DNA of 64,000 nt from Solicola gregarius (GCF_025790165.1 NZ_CP094970.1:3410001-3474000), one strand, 5' to 3'. Shown: positions 18,201-26,982, counted from the first letter of the stretch. The notes: a model not told the origin generated them from the sequence alone. Program-made: numbers and translations.

Positions 18201-18547
18201 CGATGAGGGAGTACCTGCTCAGCATCTACCAGCCCGACGGTCCGACTCCGCCTCCGGAGTCGCTCGAGCCGATCATGGCCGAGCTCGGCGCGATCAACGA
18301 CGAGCTGAAGGCCTCGGGGGCGTGGGTCTTCGACCTCGGACTGCATCCACCGGACACCGCGACGGTCGTCCGCGACCACGACGGCGATGCGCTCGTCACC
18401 GACGGGCCGTACGTCGAAGGCAAGGAGCACGTCGGCGGGTTCACGGTCGTCCGCGCGCCCGACCTCGACGCCGCGATGGAGTGGGCGCGCCGCATCTCCG
18501 CCGCGACGACGCTGCCGATCGAGGTACGCCCCGTGGCGGGCGGCTGA
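18197..18547 (+). CDS. YCII-related (DGPF domain) protein
   Basis: 116 aa from a GTG overlapping the previous stop. It carries the DGPF-type signature VTDGPYVEGKEHVGGFTVV. Members form small alpha/beta barrels and are the regular partners of ECF42-type sigma factors, one of which starts 6 bp downstream here. The role of the protein in signalling is not known. The family length (about 110-120 aa) fits. Confidence 0.85.
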   Translation: MTMREYLLSIYQPDGPTPPPESLEPIMAELGAINDELKASGAWVFDLGLHPPDTATVVRDHDGDALVTDGPYVEGKEHVGGFTVVRAPDLDAAMEWARRISAATTLPIEVRPVAGG

Positions 18548-18553
18548 CCGGCG

Positions 18554-19762
18554 TTGGTCGCCGATGCGATCGATCGCGCCTTCCGCGAGGATTACGGTCG
18601 CGCGGTCTCCGTCCTGGCGCGACACTTCGGTGACCTCGACGTCGCAGAGGAGGCGGTACAGGACGCGTTCGCTGCAGCAGTGCAGCGGTGGCCCGAGTCG
18701 GGGATACCGCCGAGCCCGGCGGGCTGGATCATCACGACGGCGCGCAACCGCGGGATCGATCGGTTGCGCCGCGAGGCCGCGCGAGACGACAAGTACGCGC
18801 AGGCGGCGCTGCTGCAGGCAGCGGCGGATCCGCTGGAGGAGGGCGCCGTGCCCGACGAGCGGTTGCGGCTGATCTTCACCTGTTGTCATCCCGCGCTCCG
18901 GATCGAGGCCCGAGTCGCGCTCACCTTGCGCCTGTTGGGCGGACTCACGACGCCCGAGATCGCGCGCGCCTTCGTGGTGCCCGAGACGACGATGGCGCAG
19001 CGGATCGTGCGTGCCAAACGCAAGATTCGGGACGCCGGCATTCCGTATCGGGTGCCGCGCGACGCCGACCTGCCCGATCGGGTACGCGCCGTGCTCGCGG
19101 TGGTGTACCTGGTCTTCAACGAGGGACATACGGCGAGCGTTGGCGGCGAGCTGGTACGTACGGAGCTGTGCGCGGAGGCGATCCGGCTCGGCCGTCAGCT
19201 GGCCGCCCTGATGCCGGACGAGCCGGAGGCCGTCGGACTGCTCGCCCTGATGTTGCTGCTCGACTCGAGGCGCGACGCGCGTACGACCGACGCCGGGTCG
19301 TTCGTCGGCCTGGCCGACCAGGACCGGTCCCGATGGGATTCCGCCGAGATCGCGGAGGGGCAGGCACTCGTACGCAGGTGTTTACGGGCGAATCGTCCGG
19401 GCAGCTATCAGATTCAGGCGGCGATCAACGCCGTGCATGTCGACGCGGCGAGTGTCGACGACACTGATTGGCGGCAGATCCGGACGCTGTACGACCAGCT
19501 CACGGTGTTCGACCCGGGCCCGGTCGTCGCGCTCAACCGGGCGGTCGCGGTCGCGGAGGTGTCGGGACCTCAGGAGGCACTTGACCTGGTCGACGGACTC
19601 GGCCTCGACGGCTACCACATATTCCACGCGGTGCGCGCGGATCTGCTGCAGCGTCTGGGGCGCCACGAGGAGGCCCGCGTCGCGTACGACGCGGCGATCG
19701 CTCGTACCGACAACGACGCCGAACGCGCGTACCTGCTCGGTCGTCGTGACCTGCTCACGTGA
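18554..19762 (+). CDS. ECF-type RNA polymerase sigma factor with C-terminal extension (ECF42-like)
   Basis: 402 aa starting at TTG 18554, since no better in-frame start is available. The N-terminal half contains sigma-70 region 2 ([36 protein letters not shown]) and region 4 ([34 protein letters not shown]). The second half is a helical TPR-like extension ([35 protein letters not shown]), characteristic of the ECF42 group. The YCII gene beside it supports this. No anti-sigma factor is present; the extension is thought to take that role. Confidence 0.88.
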   Translation: MVADAIDRAFREDYGRAVSVLARHFGDLDVAEEAVQDAFAAAVQRWPESGIPPSPAGWIITTARNRGIDRLRREAARDDKYAQAALLQAAADPLEEGAVPDERLRLIFTCCHPALRIEARVALTLRLLGGLTTPEIARAFVVPETTMAQRIVRAKRKIRDAGIPYRVPRDADLPDRVRAVLAVVYLVFNEGHTASVGGELVRTELCAEAIRLGRQLAALMPDEPEAVGLLALMLLLDSRRDARTTDAGSFVGLADQDRSRWDSAEIAEGQALVRRCLRANRPGSYQIQAAINAVHVDAASVDDTDWRQIRTLYDQLTVFDPGPVVALNRAVAVAEVSGPQEALDLVDGLGLDGYHIFHAVRADLLQRLGRHEEARVAYDAAIARTDNDAERAYLLGRRDLLT

Positions 19763-19764
19763 GG

Positions 19765-20394
19765 TCAGGCCCCGTGCCGGCGGCACTCGCCGGGGAACAG
19801 CCGTGCGGCCTCCCGGGCGAGGGCCGCACGGGCCCATGACTGCTGTGCGCGGCTCTTCTGGACCAGCAGTCTGGCGGCGAGTCCGTCGGTCAGGGCGAGC
19901 AGTGCGTACGCTTCGGCCCGCGAGTCGGTCGACGGGTCGACCTCGCCACACAGCTTGCCGTTCTCGAGCGCCCGCTCGGCGCGCGCCTGATGCTCGGCGA
20001 GCGCCGCCCGGTATCCCGGTTGAAGCGCCGCGTTCTCGAGCGCCGCTCCGGCGAACGCATGAACGAGCTGAACCTCGTCCGCACGCTTCTTGGTGAGGGG
20101 CAGGAACTGGTCGAGGGCGTCGAGAAGCATCTGCTCGATTCGCTCGTGTCGGCGCTCGGCGCGTACGACCGCCGCGTCGACGCGAGCGAGGACGTCTTCG
20201 CACACCGTGCGGTAGGTGTCGAGCAGTAGCTCCTCCTTCGAGGAGTAGTAGTGCTGCACGAGGCCGACCGAGATGTCGGCCGACTGGGCGACGCCGGCGA
20301 TGGTGATGTGGCTCAGCCCGACCTCGAGCATCAGCCGCTTCACAGCGCCGACGATCTGCGCGCGGCGTGCTGCGTGATCGGCCGTCCTCACCAT
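19765..20394 (-). CDS. TetR-family transcriptional regulator
   Basis: 209 aa from the ATG at 20394 (MVRTADHAARRAQIVGAVKR). The HTH is SHITIAGVAQSADISVGLVQHYY with the following SSKEELLLDTY. The ligand-binding half is of the TetR_C_6 or related type. It is convergent with the sigma factor (2 bp apart) and divergent from the serine hydrolase; the spacer holds two matching operator-like sites, so it probably represses itself and the hydrolase. Confidence 0.87.
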   Translation of the reverse strand: MVRTADHAARRAQIVGAVKRLMLEVGLSHITIAGVAQSADISVGLVQHYYSSKEELLLDTYRTVCEDVLARVDAAVVRAERRHERIEQMLLDALDQFLPLTKKRADEVQLVHAFAGAALENAALQPGYRAALAEHQARAERALENGKLCGEVDPSTDSRAEAYALLALTDGLAARLLVQKSRAQQSWARAALAREAARLFPGECRRHGA

Positions 20395-20422
20395 GGCGCG
20401 AGTGTACCGGCTTGTCAGGACC

Positions 20423-20471
20423 AAAACCATATGCTCATACTGTTTTCACGACGATATGACCGTACGGTTTT
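20423..20471. promoter_or_regulatory. paired operator candidates between TetR and serine hydrolase
   Basis: Two related 18-mers in the same orientation: ATATGCTCATACTGTTTT at 20429-20446 and ATATGACCGTACGGTTTT at 20454-20471, 14 of 18 identical and 25 bp apart. The first is also half of a longer imperfect palindrome that starts at AAAACCATATG. The AT-rich character and position fit binding by the divergently encoded TetR protein. Confidence 0.6.
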
Positions 20472-20496
20472 GAGACCGACATGGATGGGGGACGCA

Positions 20497-21918
20497 GTGA
20501 GACACAAGCTTCTGGCGGCAGGCGTGACCGCCGTTATGCTCGGGTCGTGGGCGATGCCGGCACAGGCGGCCGACGAGGCAGACACGGCGCGGTTCGACCG
20601 GGTCGACGACTATCTGGACGCGTACGCAGACCAGAACGACATCCCGGGCGTGGTTGCGGCGGTGATCGGACCCGACGGAACCGAGCACGAGTACGCGTAC
20701 GGAACCGACGGAGACGGCGACGAGGTCGACACGGAGACGCCATTCCTGATCGGCTCGGTGGCGAAGACGATGACCGCGACGATCGTCATGCAGCTCGAGA
20801 GCAAGGGGAAGCTCGCCCTGAGCGACCACGTGAGTGAGCACATCGACTTCCTTCCCGAAGGTGATCCGACGATCGAGCAGTTGCTCACGCACACCGCCGG
20901 TTTCACCGGCGCTGACGGCATCGCGGTGGCCGACCGGTACGACAACGAGCCCGGGGCGATCCGGCGGGCGGTGGAGTCGCTCGAGCACTCCGGCACGGTT
21001 GGCGAGTACGCATATACATCCGCCGACTTCCTGGTGCTCGGCGCCATCGTCGAGTCCGTAACTGGCCGCCCGTACGAGGAGGTCCTCGAGTCCGACCTGT
21101 TGGAACCGCTCGGGATGACGAGGTCCTCGGCGAGCGCCGAAGCCGCGGCGGAGCTGCCTCCCGGCCACCGGCTGTGGTGGGGACGGGCGGCCGGGTACGA
21201 CCCGCCGTTCGACGAGTCCGGTACCCCGTACGCCAGCGTCATCTCGACGCTCGCCGACGTCGAGACGTACGCGACCGCACAGCTGCGCGGCGAAGCAATC
21301 TCATCGGACATCCGCGAGAACATGCAGCGACCGCGGGTCGAGTCGAGCGACGACCACTATGGGCTCGGCTGGTCCGTTACGGACGACGACGGCGAGCGGA
21401 TCGTGCATCACACCGGCGCGACGCCCGGGTTCTTCGTACACGTACTGCTGGTGCCCGACCGGCAGTCGGCCGTCGTCATCCTGACGAACGTGTACAGCGA
21501 GGCGGCTGCGCCCTCTCTGGCCGCCGGAGCGGAGGACGTCTGGCGGATCGTCGACGGTGACAGCCGGACGCCTGCAGGTAGCGATCCGGTGCTCGGCGCG
21601 ATGCCGTGGGTGCTGAGCGGGATCGCGCTGTTCGGACTCGCCCTCGCCGTGCTCTCGCTGTGGCGACCCGTCCGACGTCGCGGGCGCATCATCGCCGCCG
21701 CGGTGTCGCTGGTCGTCGTTGTCGGGTTGTGGCTGCTGCCGGGACTCGTCGGCTACGATCTCCGCGCCCTGCGGATCTGGGCGCCCGATGCCGCCTGGAG
21801 CCTGATCGCGGCGCTCGCCTTGTGGGCGATTGCGGCGATCGGCTGGCTACTGCCGAGGTTCGTACGAGGTGCCGAAGGAGGGACTCGAACCCTCACACCC
21901 GAAGGCACAGGAACCTAA
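20497..21918 (+). CDS. serine hydrolase (class C beta-lactamase fold) with C-terminal membrane segments
   Basis: 473 aa from the GTG at 20497, which has GATGGGGG upstream and gives a clean signal peptide (VRHKLLAAGVTAVMLGSWAM, then PAQA). The catalytic S-x-x-K is SVAK (87-90), Y-x-N is matched by YTS in YAYTSADFLVLG, and the third motif is HTG in IVHHTGATPGF. After the hydrolase domain come three or four hydrophobic segments (VLSGIALFGLALAVLSLW, IIAAAVSLVVVVGLWLLPGL, SLIAALALWAIAAIGWLL). The last 16 codons run antisense through tRNA-Leu, giving an AEGGTRTLTP tail. Confidence 0.8.
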   Translation: MRHKLLAAGVTAVMLGSWAMPAQAADEADTARFDRVDDYLDAYADQNDIPGVVAAVIGPDGTEHEYAYGTDGDGDEVDTETPFLIGSVAKTMTATIVMQLESKGKLALSDHVSEHIDFLPEGDPTIEQLLTHTAGFTGADGIAVADRYDNEPGAIRRAVESLEHSGTVGEYAYTSADFLVLGAIVESVTGRPYEEVLESDLLEPLGMTRSSASAEAAAELPPGHRLWWGRAAGYDPPFDESGTPYASVISTLADVETYATAQLRGEAISSDIRENMQRPRVESSDDHYGLGWSVTDDDGERIVHHTGATPGFFVHVLLVPDRQSAVVILTNVYSEAAAPSLAAGAEDVWRIVDGDSRTPAGSDPVLGAMPWVLSGIALFGLALAVLSLWRPVRRRGRIIAAAVSLVVVVGLWLLPGLVGYDLRALRIWAPDAAWSLIAALALWAIAAIGWLLPRFVRGAEGGTRTLTPEGTGT

Positions 21919-21951
21919 ATCCTGCGTGTCTGCCAATTCCACCACTTCGGC
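21870..21951 (-). tRNA. tRNA-Leu (anticodon UAG)
   Basis: On the minus strand the gene reads from GCCGAAGTGG to CTTCGGC plus discriminator A. The 7-bp acceptor stem GCCGAAG/CTTCGGC pairs perfectly. The D-arm, long variable arm and T-loop (GGTTCGAGTCC) are intact. The anticodon stem CAGGA/TCCTG encloses loop TTTAGGT, so the anticodon is TAG, decoding CUA. CCA is not encoded. The opposite strand carries the last 16 codons of the serine hydrolase. Confidence 0.93.
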
Positions 21952-21992
21952 GCACCGTGCAGTCTACGTCCCCGGATGTCTCGCCGAGGTAT

Positions 21993-22033
21993 GGATTTCG
22001 TGCCCATGAGCTCGCGCTCATCGCCGGGAATCC
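21993..22033. terminator. imperfect palindrome downstream of bcp
   Basis: GGATTTCGTGCCCATGAGC and GCTCATCGCCGGGAATCC pair imperfectly around a TCGC loop, with a perfect inner ATGAGC/GCTCAT stem. It lies 26 bp after the bcp stop (minus strand) and before the tRNA-Leu gene. No T-run is present. A terminator or RNA-processing hairpin is the simplest reading. Confidence 0.4.
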
Positions 22034-22058
22034 GTACTTCGGTGGATTCGGACGGCGC

Positions 22059-22532
22059 TCACAGCCCCAGGTCGCGCTTGAGCTTCGCGACATGGCCCGT
22101 CGCGCGTACGTTGTACTGCGCGAGCTCGACCTTGCCGTCCTCGCCGACCACGAACGTCGAGCGGATGACGCCCTCGACCACCTTGCCGTACAGCTTCTTC
22201 TCGCCGTACGCGCGATACGCCGTCAGCACTTCCTTGTCGGGATCGGAGAGCAGCCCGATCGTGAGGCCGTCGCGCTCGCGGAACGACGCCAGCTTCTCGG
22301 GCGCGTCGGGCGAGATGCCGAGAACCGTGTAGCCGTGCGACTCCAGGGAGTCCAGTGATTCGGTGAAGTCGCATGCCTGTTTCGAGCAGCCCGGTGTCAT
22401 CGCCGCGGGGTAGAAGTAGACGATCACCTTACGGCCACGCAGCGACGAGAGCGACACGGAGCCGCCCGTGTCGTCGGGGAGCGTGAAGTCGGGCGCCTGG
22501 TCGCCCGGCTGCAGTCGGTTCGAGTCCGGCAT
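22059..22532 (-). CDS. bcp: thioredoxin-dependent thiol peroxidase (Bcp/PrxQ)
   Basis: 157 aa from the ATG at 22532. It is a peroxiredoxin with the PrxQ double-cysteine site TPGCSKQACDF: the peroxidatic Cys is followed five residues later by the resolving Cys. The thioredoxin fold begins LQPGDQAPDFTLPDDTGG. It reduces hydrogen peroxide and organic peroxides in the cytosol using thioredoxin. The longer open frame upstream (to 22940) is antisense to DUF3618 and is not used. Confidence 0.93.
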   Translation of the reverse strand: MPDSNRLQPGDQAPDFTLPDDTGGSVSLSSLRGRKVIVYFYPAAMTPGCSKQACDFTESLDSLESHGYTVLGISPDAPEKLASFRERDGLTIGLLSDPDKEVLTAYRAYGEKKLYGKVVEGVIRSTFVVGEDGKVELAQYNVRATGHVAKLKRDLGL

Positions 22533-22643
22533 GACTATTTTCCCTTGGTCGTACGGGTGAGACGACGTCCATCTTCGCGTACGGGTAACGTGTGGCGCGC
22601 AGTACGTACGCACATGGTGCCCGATCGACCGAGGAGACTCATC

Positions 22644-22904
22644 GTGGCAAGCAAGGCGGACGCGGCGTCCCCCGACGAACTCGTCGCCGAGATCGAGGAG
22701 ACGCGCGAGCGACTCGCTCAGACCGTCGACACGTTGATCGACCGCACGAACCCCAAGAACATCGCACGCCGCAACCTCGAGAGCGTCAAGTCGCAGTTCG
22801 TCGACGCCAACGGCTCGCCGCGGCTGGAGACGATCGTGCCCGTCGTGGGCGGCATCGTCGGCTTCGTCGGTCTCATCCTGGTGATACGCAAGGCCGTTGG
22901 CTGA
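22644..22904 (+). CDS. DUF3618 family protein
   Basis: 86 aa from the GTG at 22644 (GAGGAGACTCATC upstream). The N-terminal helix LVAEIEETRERLAQTVDTLI, then DRTNPKNIARR, is the DUF3618 signature. A C-terminal membrane helix follows (VPVVGGIVGFVGLILVIR). Such proteins often accompany phage-holin-like DUF1469 proteins and have unknown function. A GroES-like gene starts 3 bp after the stop, so the two are co-transcribed. Confidence 0.8.
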   Translation: MASKADAASPDELVAEIEETRERLAQTVDTLIDRTNPKNIARRNLESVKSQFVDANGSPRLETIVPVVGGIVGFVGLILVIRKAVG

Positions 22905-22907
22905 CCA

Positions 22908-23228
22908 ATGCCTGACAAGCTTCCGATCCGGATGCTGCATGACCGACTGCTCGTGTCCGTCGACAGCGACTCCGGCGAGCGGCGGTCGTCGGCCGGCATC
23001 GTGATTCCGGCCACCGCGACGATGGGTCGCCGCCTGTCGTGGGCGCGGGTCGAGGCGACCGGTCCGAACGTACGATCGGTGCAGGCCGGCGACCGGGTGC
23101 TCTTCGACCCCGAGGACCGCGCCGAGGTCGAGGTGCGGGGCGACGACTACATCCTCCTACGCGAGCGCGACCTCAATGCGGTCGCCGCCGAGCGCATCGA
23201 GGACGGCCAGACCGGCCTCTACCTTTAG
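22908..23228 (+). CDS. GroES-family co-chaperone-like protein
   Basis: 106 aa. It follows the Cpn10 fold pattern: MLHDRLLVSVDSDSGERRSS, AGIVIPATA, VQAGDRVLFDPEDRAEVEVR and DDYILLRERDL. The mobile loop region (ERRSSAGIVIPATATMG) differs from canonical GroES. No groEL is nearby, so this is probably a divergent, stand-alone actinobacterial GroES-like protein rather than the housekeeping co-chaperonin. Confidence 0.75.
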   Translation: MPDKLPIRMLHDRLLVSVDSDSGERRSSAGIVIPATATMGRRLSWARVEATGPNVRSVQAGDRVLFDPEDRAEVEVRGDDYILLRERDLNAVAAERIEDGQTGLYL

Positions 23229-23246
23229 CGCCCGGGGCCGACGACG

Positions 23247-24395
23247 ATGGCGCGACGAGACGGCTCCTTGTCCGCGTGGATGACGCGGCTGACCGACCGC
23301 GCCGACGACCGCCAGCTCGTACGCCCCATGGCGATGAGCGAACGATGGGGCATCCTGCGCGGGCGCGCGCCGATGATCGTGCGGCTCGCGCTCGGAACGT
23401 CGCTTGCGTGGCTCGTGGCCACCGAGCTCATCGGCCACGTCCAACCGTTCTTCGCGCCGGTGGCGGCGGCGCTGACGATCGCCGCCGGACTCGGCCAGCG
23501 TCGCAGCGTCGTCGTCGAACTCGTCGTCGGTGTCTCCGTCGGCATCCTGGCGGGTGAAGTCCTGATCACCTGGATGGGCAGGGGCGCGTGGCAGATCGCC
23601 GTGGTCGTCGCACTCGCCGTGTCGGTGGCTTCGCTGCTTGGCCTGAAGGGGATGGCGCTGATGCAGTCGGCGACGTCGGCGATCCTGATCGCCGCCGTCC
23701 TCCCTGCGGCGGCGACCGGCAACCCGGCCGTCGCGCGGTTCTTGGATGCGTTGGTCGGTGGCGTCATCGGGCTGGCCATGACCGCGATCGTTCCGACGAA
23801 CCCGCTGCGCGACCTCGATCGCGAGATCCAGTCCGTTCTCGGCGGGCTCGCGTCGATCCTCGACCAGGTCGCGGAGTCGATGCGCTTGCGCGACGCCGGT
23901 GTCGCGTGGACCGCCCTGCAGGAGACACGCGCGCTCCAGCCCACCCTTGAAGGACTCGCGAGCACGAGCGCCTCTGCGACCGAGGTGTCGCGGATATCGC
24001 CGCTTCGCTGGAGCCAGCGCGAGCACGTACGTCTCTATACGAGCACCGTCCATGACATCGACAACGCGGTACGAGATGCGCGCGTACTCGCGCGGCGGGT
24101 CACGTCGATGTTGCGGCACGGCGAGGATCCGCCGGATGGCATGGACGACGCGGTCGCCGCACTGGCCGATGCCGTGCGCATCTTCGGCGGCGATCTCCAG
24201 GAGTACGAACGCTTCGACGAGGCGAAGGACAAGCTGGTCGCGGCGGCGCGCTCCGCGACAGAGGCGTTGTCGGGTTCGGGCACGCTGAACGCCTCCGCCG
24301 TGGTCGCCCAGATCCGTTCGCTGGCTGCCGATCTGCTGTTCGCGTCGGGTTGGTCCGCCGCCGACGTCGACTCGTGGCTACAGCTGGACGACTGA
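23247..24395 (+). CDS. FUSC family (aromatic acid exporter-like) membrane protein
   Basis: 382 aa. The N-terminal half has about six hydrophobic segments (MIVRLALGTSLAWLVATELI, FFAPVAAALTIAAGLG, VVELVVGVSVGILAGEVLI, IAVVVALAVSVASLLGL, GVIGLAMTAIVPTNPL), as in FUSC/ArAE exporters. The C-terminal half is a soluble helical domain (DREIQSVLGGLASILDQVAE and more) and ends acidic. The substrate is unknown. It is convergent with the DUF1772 gene. Confidence 0.8.
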   Translation: MARRDGSLSAWMTRLTDRADDRQLVRPMAMSERWGILRGRAPMIVRLALGTSLAWLVATELIGHVQPFFAPVAAALTIAAGLGQRRSVVVELVVGVSVGILAGEVLITWMGRGAWQIAVVVALAVSVASLLGLKGMALMQSATSAILIAAVLPAAATGNPAVARFLDALVGGVIGLAMTAIVPTNPLRDLDREIQSVLGGLASILDQVAESMRLRDAGVAWTALQETRALQPTLEGLASTSASATEVSRISPLRWSQREHVRLYTSTVHDIDNAVRDARVLARRVTSMLRHGEDPPDGMDDAVAALADAVRIFGGDLQEYERFDEAKDKLVAAARSATEALSGSGTLNASAVVAQIRSLAADLLFASGWSAADVDSWLQLDD

Positions 24396-24438
24396 GCCGG
24401 GTAGCGACGGACGAGCGCGACCACATCCGCTGGGAGCG

Positions 24439-24933
24439 TCACATCGCCCGGCCGTCCAGGACGAGCGACCAGCACAGCGCCGCGAATGCGAGGGTCGAGG
24501 TCCAGGCGCGAACCGTGTTCCAGGTACGCCAGCGCGCCTCGTTGAACGCGCGACGTACCCCCGCGAGGTCGGGGATCGTGTCGGGGTCGCCCGCGGCCTT
24601 CAGCGCGTCGTTGAGCGGGAGGTTCACTGCGAACGTGGTCACGAACGCGACCAGGTAGAGCGCGAGTGCGGCGAGTGTCCACGGCAGGGCATCGCGCCCG
24701 ATCTGCGTACCTGCCGCGACGGCCGAGGAGATCAGGGCACCCATGAACCCGAATCCGAGGAACCACGGATTGAGGATCGCGCGGTCCATCGCCTGGAACG
24801 CCGCGACGAACGTACGGTCGTCGGTCGTCGCCAGCCCTCGCATGACGGTGTGGGCGTACAGACCGAACACTCCCGCGGTGAGCCCCGTCGCGAGGGTCGC
24901 GATGATGAGCACGGCGGTACGGATGGCATCCAT
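24439..24933 (-). CDS. anthrone oxygenase family (DUF1772) membrane protein
   Basis: 164 aa from the ATG at 24933 (GGAGAACC upstream). Four transmembrane helices are visible, for example AVLIIATLATGLTAGVFGLY, GFMGALISSAVAAG and LAALALYLVAFVTTFAVNLP. The motifs FVAAFQAMDRAILNP, LNDALKAAGDP and ARWRTWNTVRAWTS are typical of DUF1772. Some members catalyse oxygenation of polyketide anthrones; there is no polyketide cluster here, so the function is open. Confidence 0.82.
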   Translation of the reverse strand: MDAIRTAVLIIATLATGLTAGVFGLYAHTVMRGLATTDDRTFVAAFQAMDRAILNPWFLGFGFMGALISSAVAAGTQIGRDALPWTLAALALYLVAFVTTFAVNLPLNDALKAAGDPDTIPDLAGVRRAFNEARWRTWNTVRAWTSTLAFAALCWSLVLDGRAM

Positions 24934-25241
24934 GGTTCTCCAAGGTCGGGCTTCGTGTTGGCCCCTATTCCATCGCGGGGAGCCCCGGGCCGCCATCGGC
25001 GAGGCACGCGTACGCATAAGCGCTCGTCTCACGCATGCGCGACGGCGCGGGTGATCCGGTGGGGATACGATTGAGGGCGCACGGATCGTGCACGGACTCT
25101 GGGAGGTGACGGCTCATGCGAACCGAGCCTCCTAGTTATCGAACCAGCCCCGTCCATTAGTTGGTTGAGTTCTGAGCCGCGCCGAGTCCTGTCCTTCAGT
25201 TGACTCCGCGGCCCACCCACGTACGTTGCGAGGTGTCCGCC
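24934..25241. promoter_or_regulatory. 308-bp divergent spacer with a leader hairpin before the CorA-like gene
   Basis: No gene is supported here. It must contain the promoters of the DUF1772 gene (left) and the CorA-type gene (right). A GGATACGAT element near 25063-25071 is a possible -10 region. A hairpin at about 25101-25132 pairs GGCTC with GAGCC and AGG with CCT around ATGCGAACC. It does not match the Mg-sensing M-box or other riboswitch consensus that I know, so it is recorded only as an unexplained structure. Confidence 0.3.
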
Positions 25242-26384
25242 ATGTCCGATCGCCGATTCGCAGGCCTGTTCCCATTTCCCCGCCGGTCGTCCCGGTCGGC
25301 GACGTCCCTGCTCGAGCACGAACCCGAGGACGATGACACGACGGTGCCGAGTGCGGTGGAGGAGAGCGTCATCGACGCCGCGATCTACCGGCACGGCGAC
25401 CGCGTGGCTTCGCCGTCGACGCTCGCGGAGACGTTCGAGGCGTTGGGCGACGACGAACCGAGCACGTTCGCGTGGATCGGGCTGTATCGGCCCGACGAAC
25501 GTCAGCTCGCTGCGGTGGCCGACCAGTTCGGCCTGCATGAGCTGGCGCTCGAGGACGCGATCGTCGCGCATCAGCGTCCGAAGGTGGAGCGGTACGACCA
25601 GACGCTGTTCGTCGTACTCCGAGCCGCACGCTACGTCGACGCGACCGAGGATGTGGAGTTCGGCGAGCTGCACTGCTTCATCGGGCCGAACTTCGTGGTG
25701 ACGGTCCGGCACAGCGAGGCGCCGAACCTCGGCGCGGTGCGGCGACGGATGGAGAGCAACGCCGACCTACTCGAACGTGGCCCGGAGGCCGTGCTCTACG
25801 CGATCCTCGACAAGGTGGTCGACGGATACTCGCCGGTCGTCGCGGGCCTGGAGAACGACATCGACGAGATCGAGACCGAGGTGTTCGGCGGCGACCCGAA
25901 GGTGTCGCGGCGCATCTACGAGCTCTCGCGCGAGGTGATCGAGTTCCAGCGCGCCACCCATCCGCTGCGCGACATCCTCACCCGCCTGAGCGCCGGATTC
26001 ACCCGCTACCAGGTCGATGCCGAGCTGCAGCGCTACCTGCGCGACGTACGCGACCACGTCGAGGTCGTGATCGAGCGCGTCGACGAGTTCCGCCAACTGC
26101 TTCGCGACATCCTCACCGTCAACGCCACCCTCGTGGCGCAACAGCAGAACGAGGAGATGAAGGCGCTCACGGAGTCGGGTCAGGCGCAGAACGAGGAGGT
26201 CAAGCGCATCTCCGCGTGGGCGGCGATCCTGTTCGCGCCGACGCTGATCGGCACCGTGTACGGGATGAACTTCGACCACATGCCGGAGACCCACTGGCAG
26301 CTCGGCTACCCGCTCGCGATCCTGCTGATGGCGCTCACCTGCGGCTGTCTGTTCTGGGCTTTCAAACGTCGCGGGTGGCTGTAG
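25242..26384 (+). CDS. corA: CorA-type magnesium/cobalt transport protein
   Basis: 380 aa from the ATG at 25242 (GAGGTG upstream). It is a homopentameric inner-membrane channel for Mg2+ or Co2+. A long soluble N-terminal funnel with coiled-coil helices (DIDEIETEVFGGDPKVSRRI and later) is followed by two C-terminal membrane helices; the first ends in the signature YGMNFDHMPE, and the second is PLAILLMALTCGCLFWAF. The cytoplasmic KRRGWL tail is typical of CorA. Confidence 0.92.
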   Translation: MSDRRFAGLFPFPRRSSRSATSLLEHEPEDDDTTVPSAVEESVIDAAIYRHGDRVASPSTLAETFEALGDDEPSTFAWIGLYRPDERQLAAVADQFGLHELALEDAIVAHQRPKVERYDQTLFVVLRAARYVDATEDVEFGELHCFIGPNFVVTVRHSEAPNLGAVRRRMESNADLLERGPEAVLYAILDKVVDGYSPVVAGLENDIDEIETEVFGGDPKVSRRIYELSREVIEFQRATHPLRDILTRLSAGFTRYQVDAELQRYLRDVRDHVEVVIERVDEFRQLLRDILTVNATLVAQQQNEEMKALTESGQAQNEEVKRISAWAAILFAPTLIGTVYGMNFDHMPETHWQLGYPLAILLMALTCGCLFWAFKRRGWL

Positions 26385-26444
26385 AAACCGCACCGCCGGG
26401 CGTACGCTGGAGCGCACTGGAACAGTCGTGTCAGTGAGGTGCTC

Positions 26445-26942
26445 ATGGATCGATCCGTCGTCATTCGCAAGCTCTACCAGCCCGGCGATCTCGGCTGGGT
26501 CGTGATGACCCACGGCGAGACGTACGCGAAGGAGTACGGCTGGACGGCGGAGTTCGAGCAGCTGGTCGCGCGCATCATCGGCGAGTACGCGGCGGGCCGC
26601 GACTCCGCACGCGAAGCGGCGTGGATCGCCGAGGTCGACGGTGACCGCGCCGGCTGCATCGGCTGTTTCGCCGGAGAGCAACCGGACCTCGCCGTTCTGC
26701 GGGTGCTCCTGGTGCAGCCGCACGCGCGCGGCCTCGGGGTGGGGGCGCGGCTCGTCGAGGAGTGTGTCGGGTTCGCCCGGCTCGTCGGCTATCGCCGCAT
26801 GACCCTGTGGACGGTCGGCATGCTGTCATCGGCGCGGCGGCTCTATCAGGCGGCCGGGTTCCGGCTCATCGACGAACGGCCGGAGCACAGGTTCGGCCAT
26901 GACGTCGTCGGCCAGAACTGGGAGCTCGACCTCGATGGTTGA
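26445..26942 (+). CDS. GNAT-family N-acetyltransferase
   Basis: 165 aa from the ATG at 26445, spaced 5 bases from GAGG. The acetyl-CoA loop is VQPHARGLGVGARLVEECV (R/QxxGxG/A), followed by YRRMTLWTVGMLSSARRLYQ and AAGFRLI, as in MarR-associated YjcF/GNAT enzymes. The N-terminus VIRKLYQPGDLGWVVMTHGE resembles the acetyltransferase half of fused MarR-GNAT proteins; no MarR half is present here. The substrate is unknown. The stop abuts the VapB operator. Confidence 0.85.
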   Translation: MDRSVVIRKLYQPGDLGWVVMTHGETYAKEYGWTAEFEQLVARIIGEYAAGRDSAREAAWIAEVDGDRAGCIGCFAGEQPDLAVLRVLLVQPHARGLGVGARLVEECVGFARLVGYRRMTLWTVGMLSSARRLYQAAGFRLIDERPEHRFGHDVVGQNWELDLDG

Positions 26943-26968
26943 CCCGTTGACATTTAAATGTCAACGGG
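26943..26968. promoter_or_regulatory. VapBC operator palindrome
   Basis: A perfect 26-bp palindrome, CCCGTTGACATTT followed by AAATGTCAACGGG, begins immediately after the GNAT stop codon and ends 14 bp before the vapB start. Toxin-antitoxin operons are autoregulated by the complex binding such sites. The short distance suggests that it overlaps the promoter. Confidence 0.8.
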
Positions 26969-26982
26969 TAGCATCACAACGT

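Noticed and set aside
24035-25032. Minus-strand extension of the DUF1772 gene to a larger protein
   Set aside because: The family start MDAIRTAVLI at 24933 has a strong ribosome site, and the upstream extension lacks homology.
25095-25241. Possible Mg riboswitch (M-box) upstream of the CorA-like gene
   Set aside because: There is a hairpin, but the conserved M-box core sequences that I know are absent; covariance-model searching would be needed.
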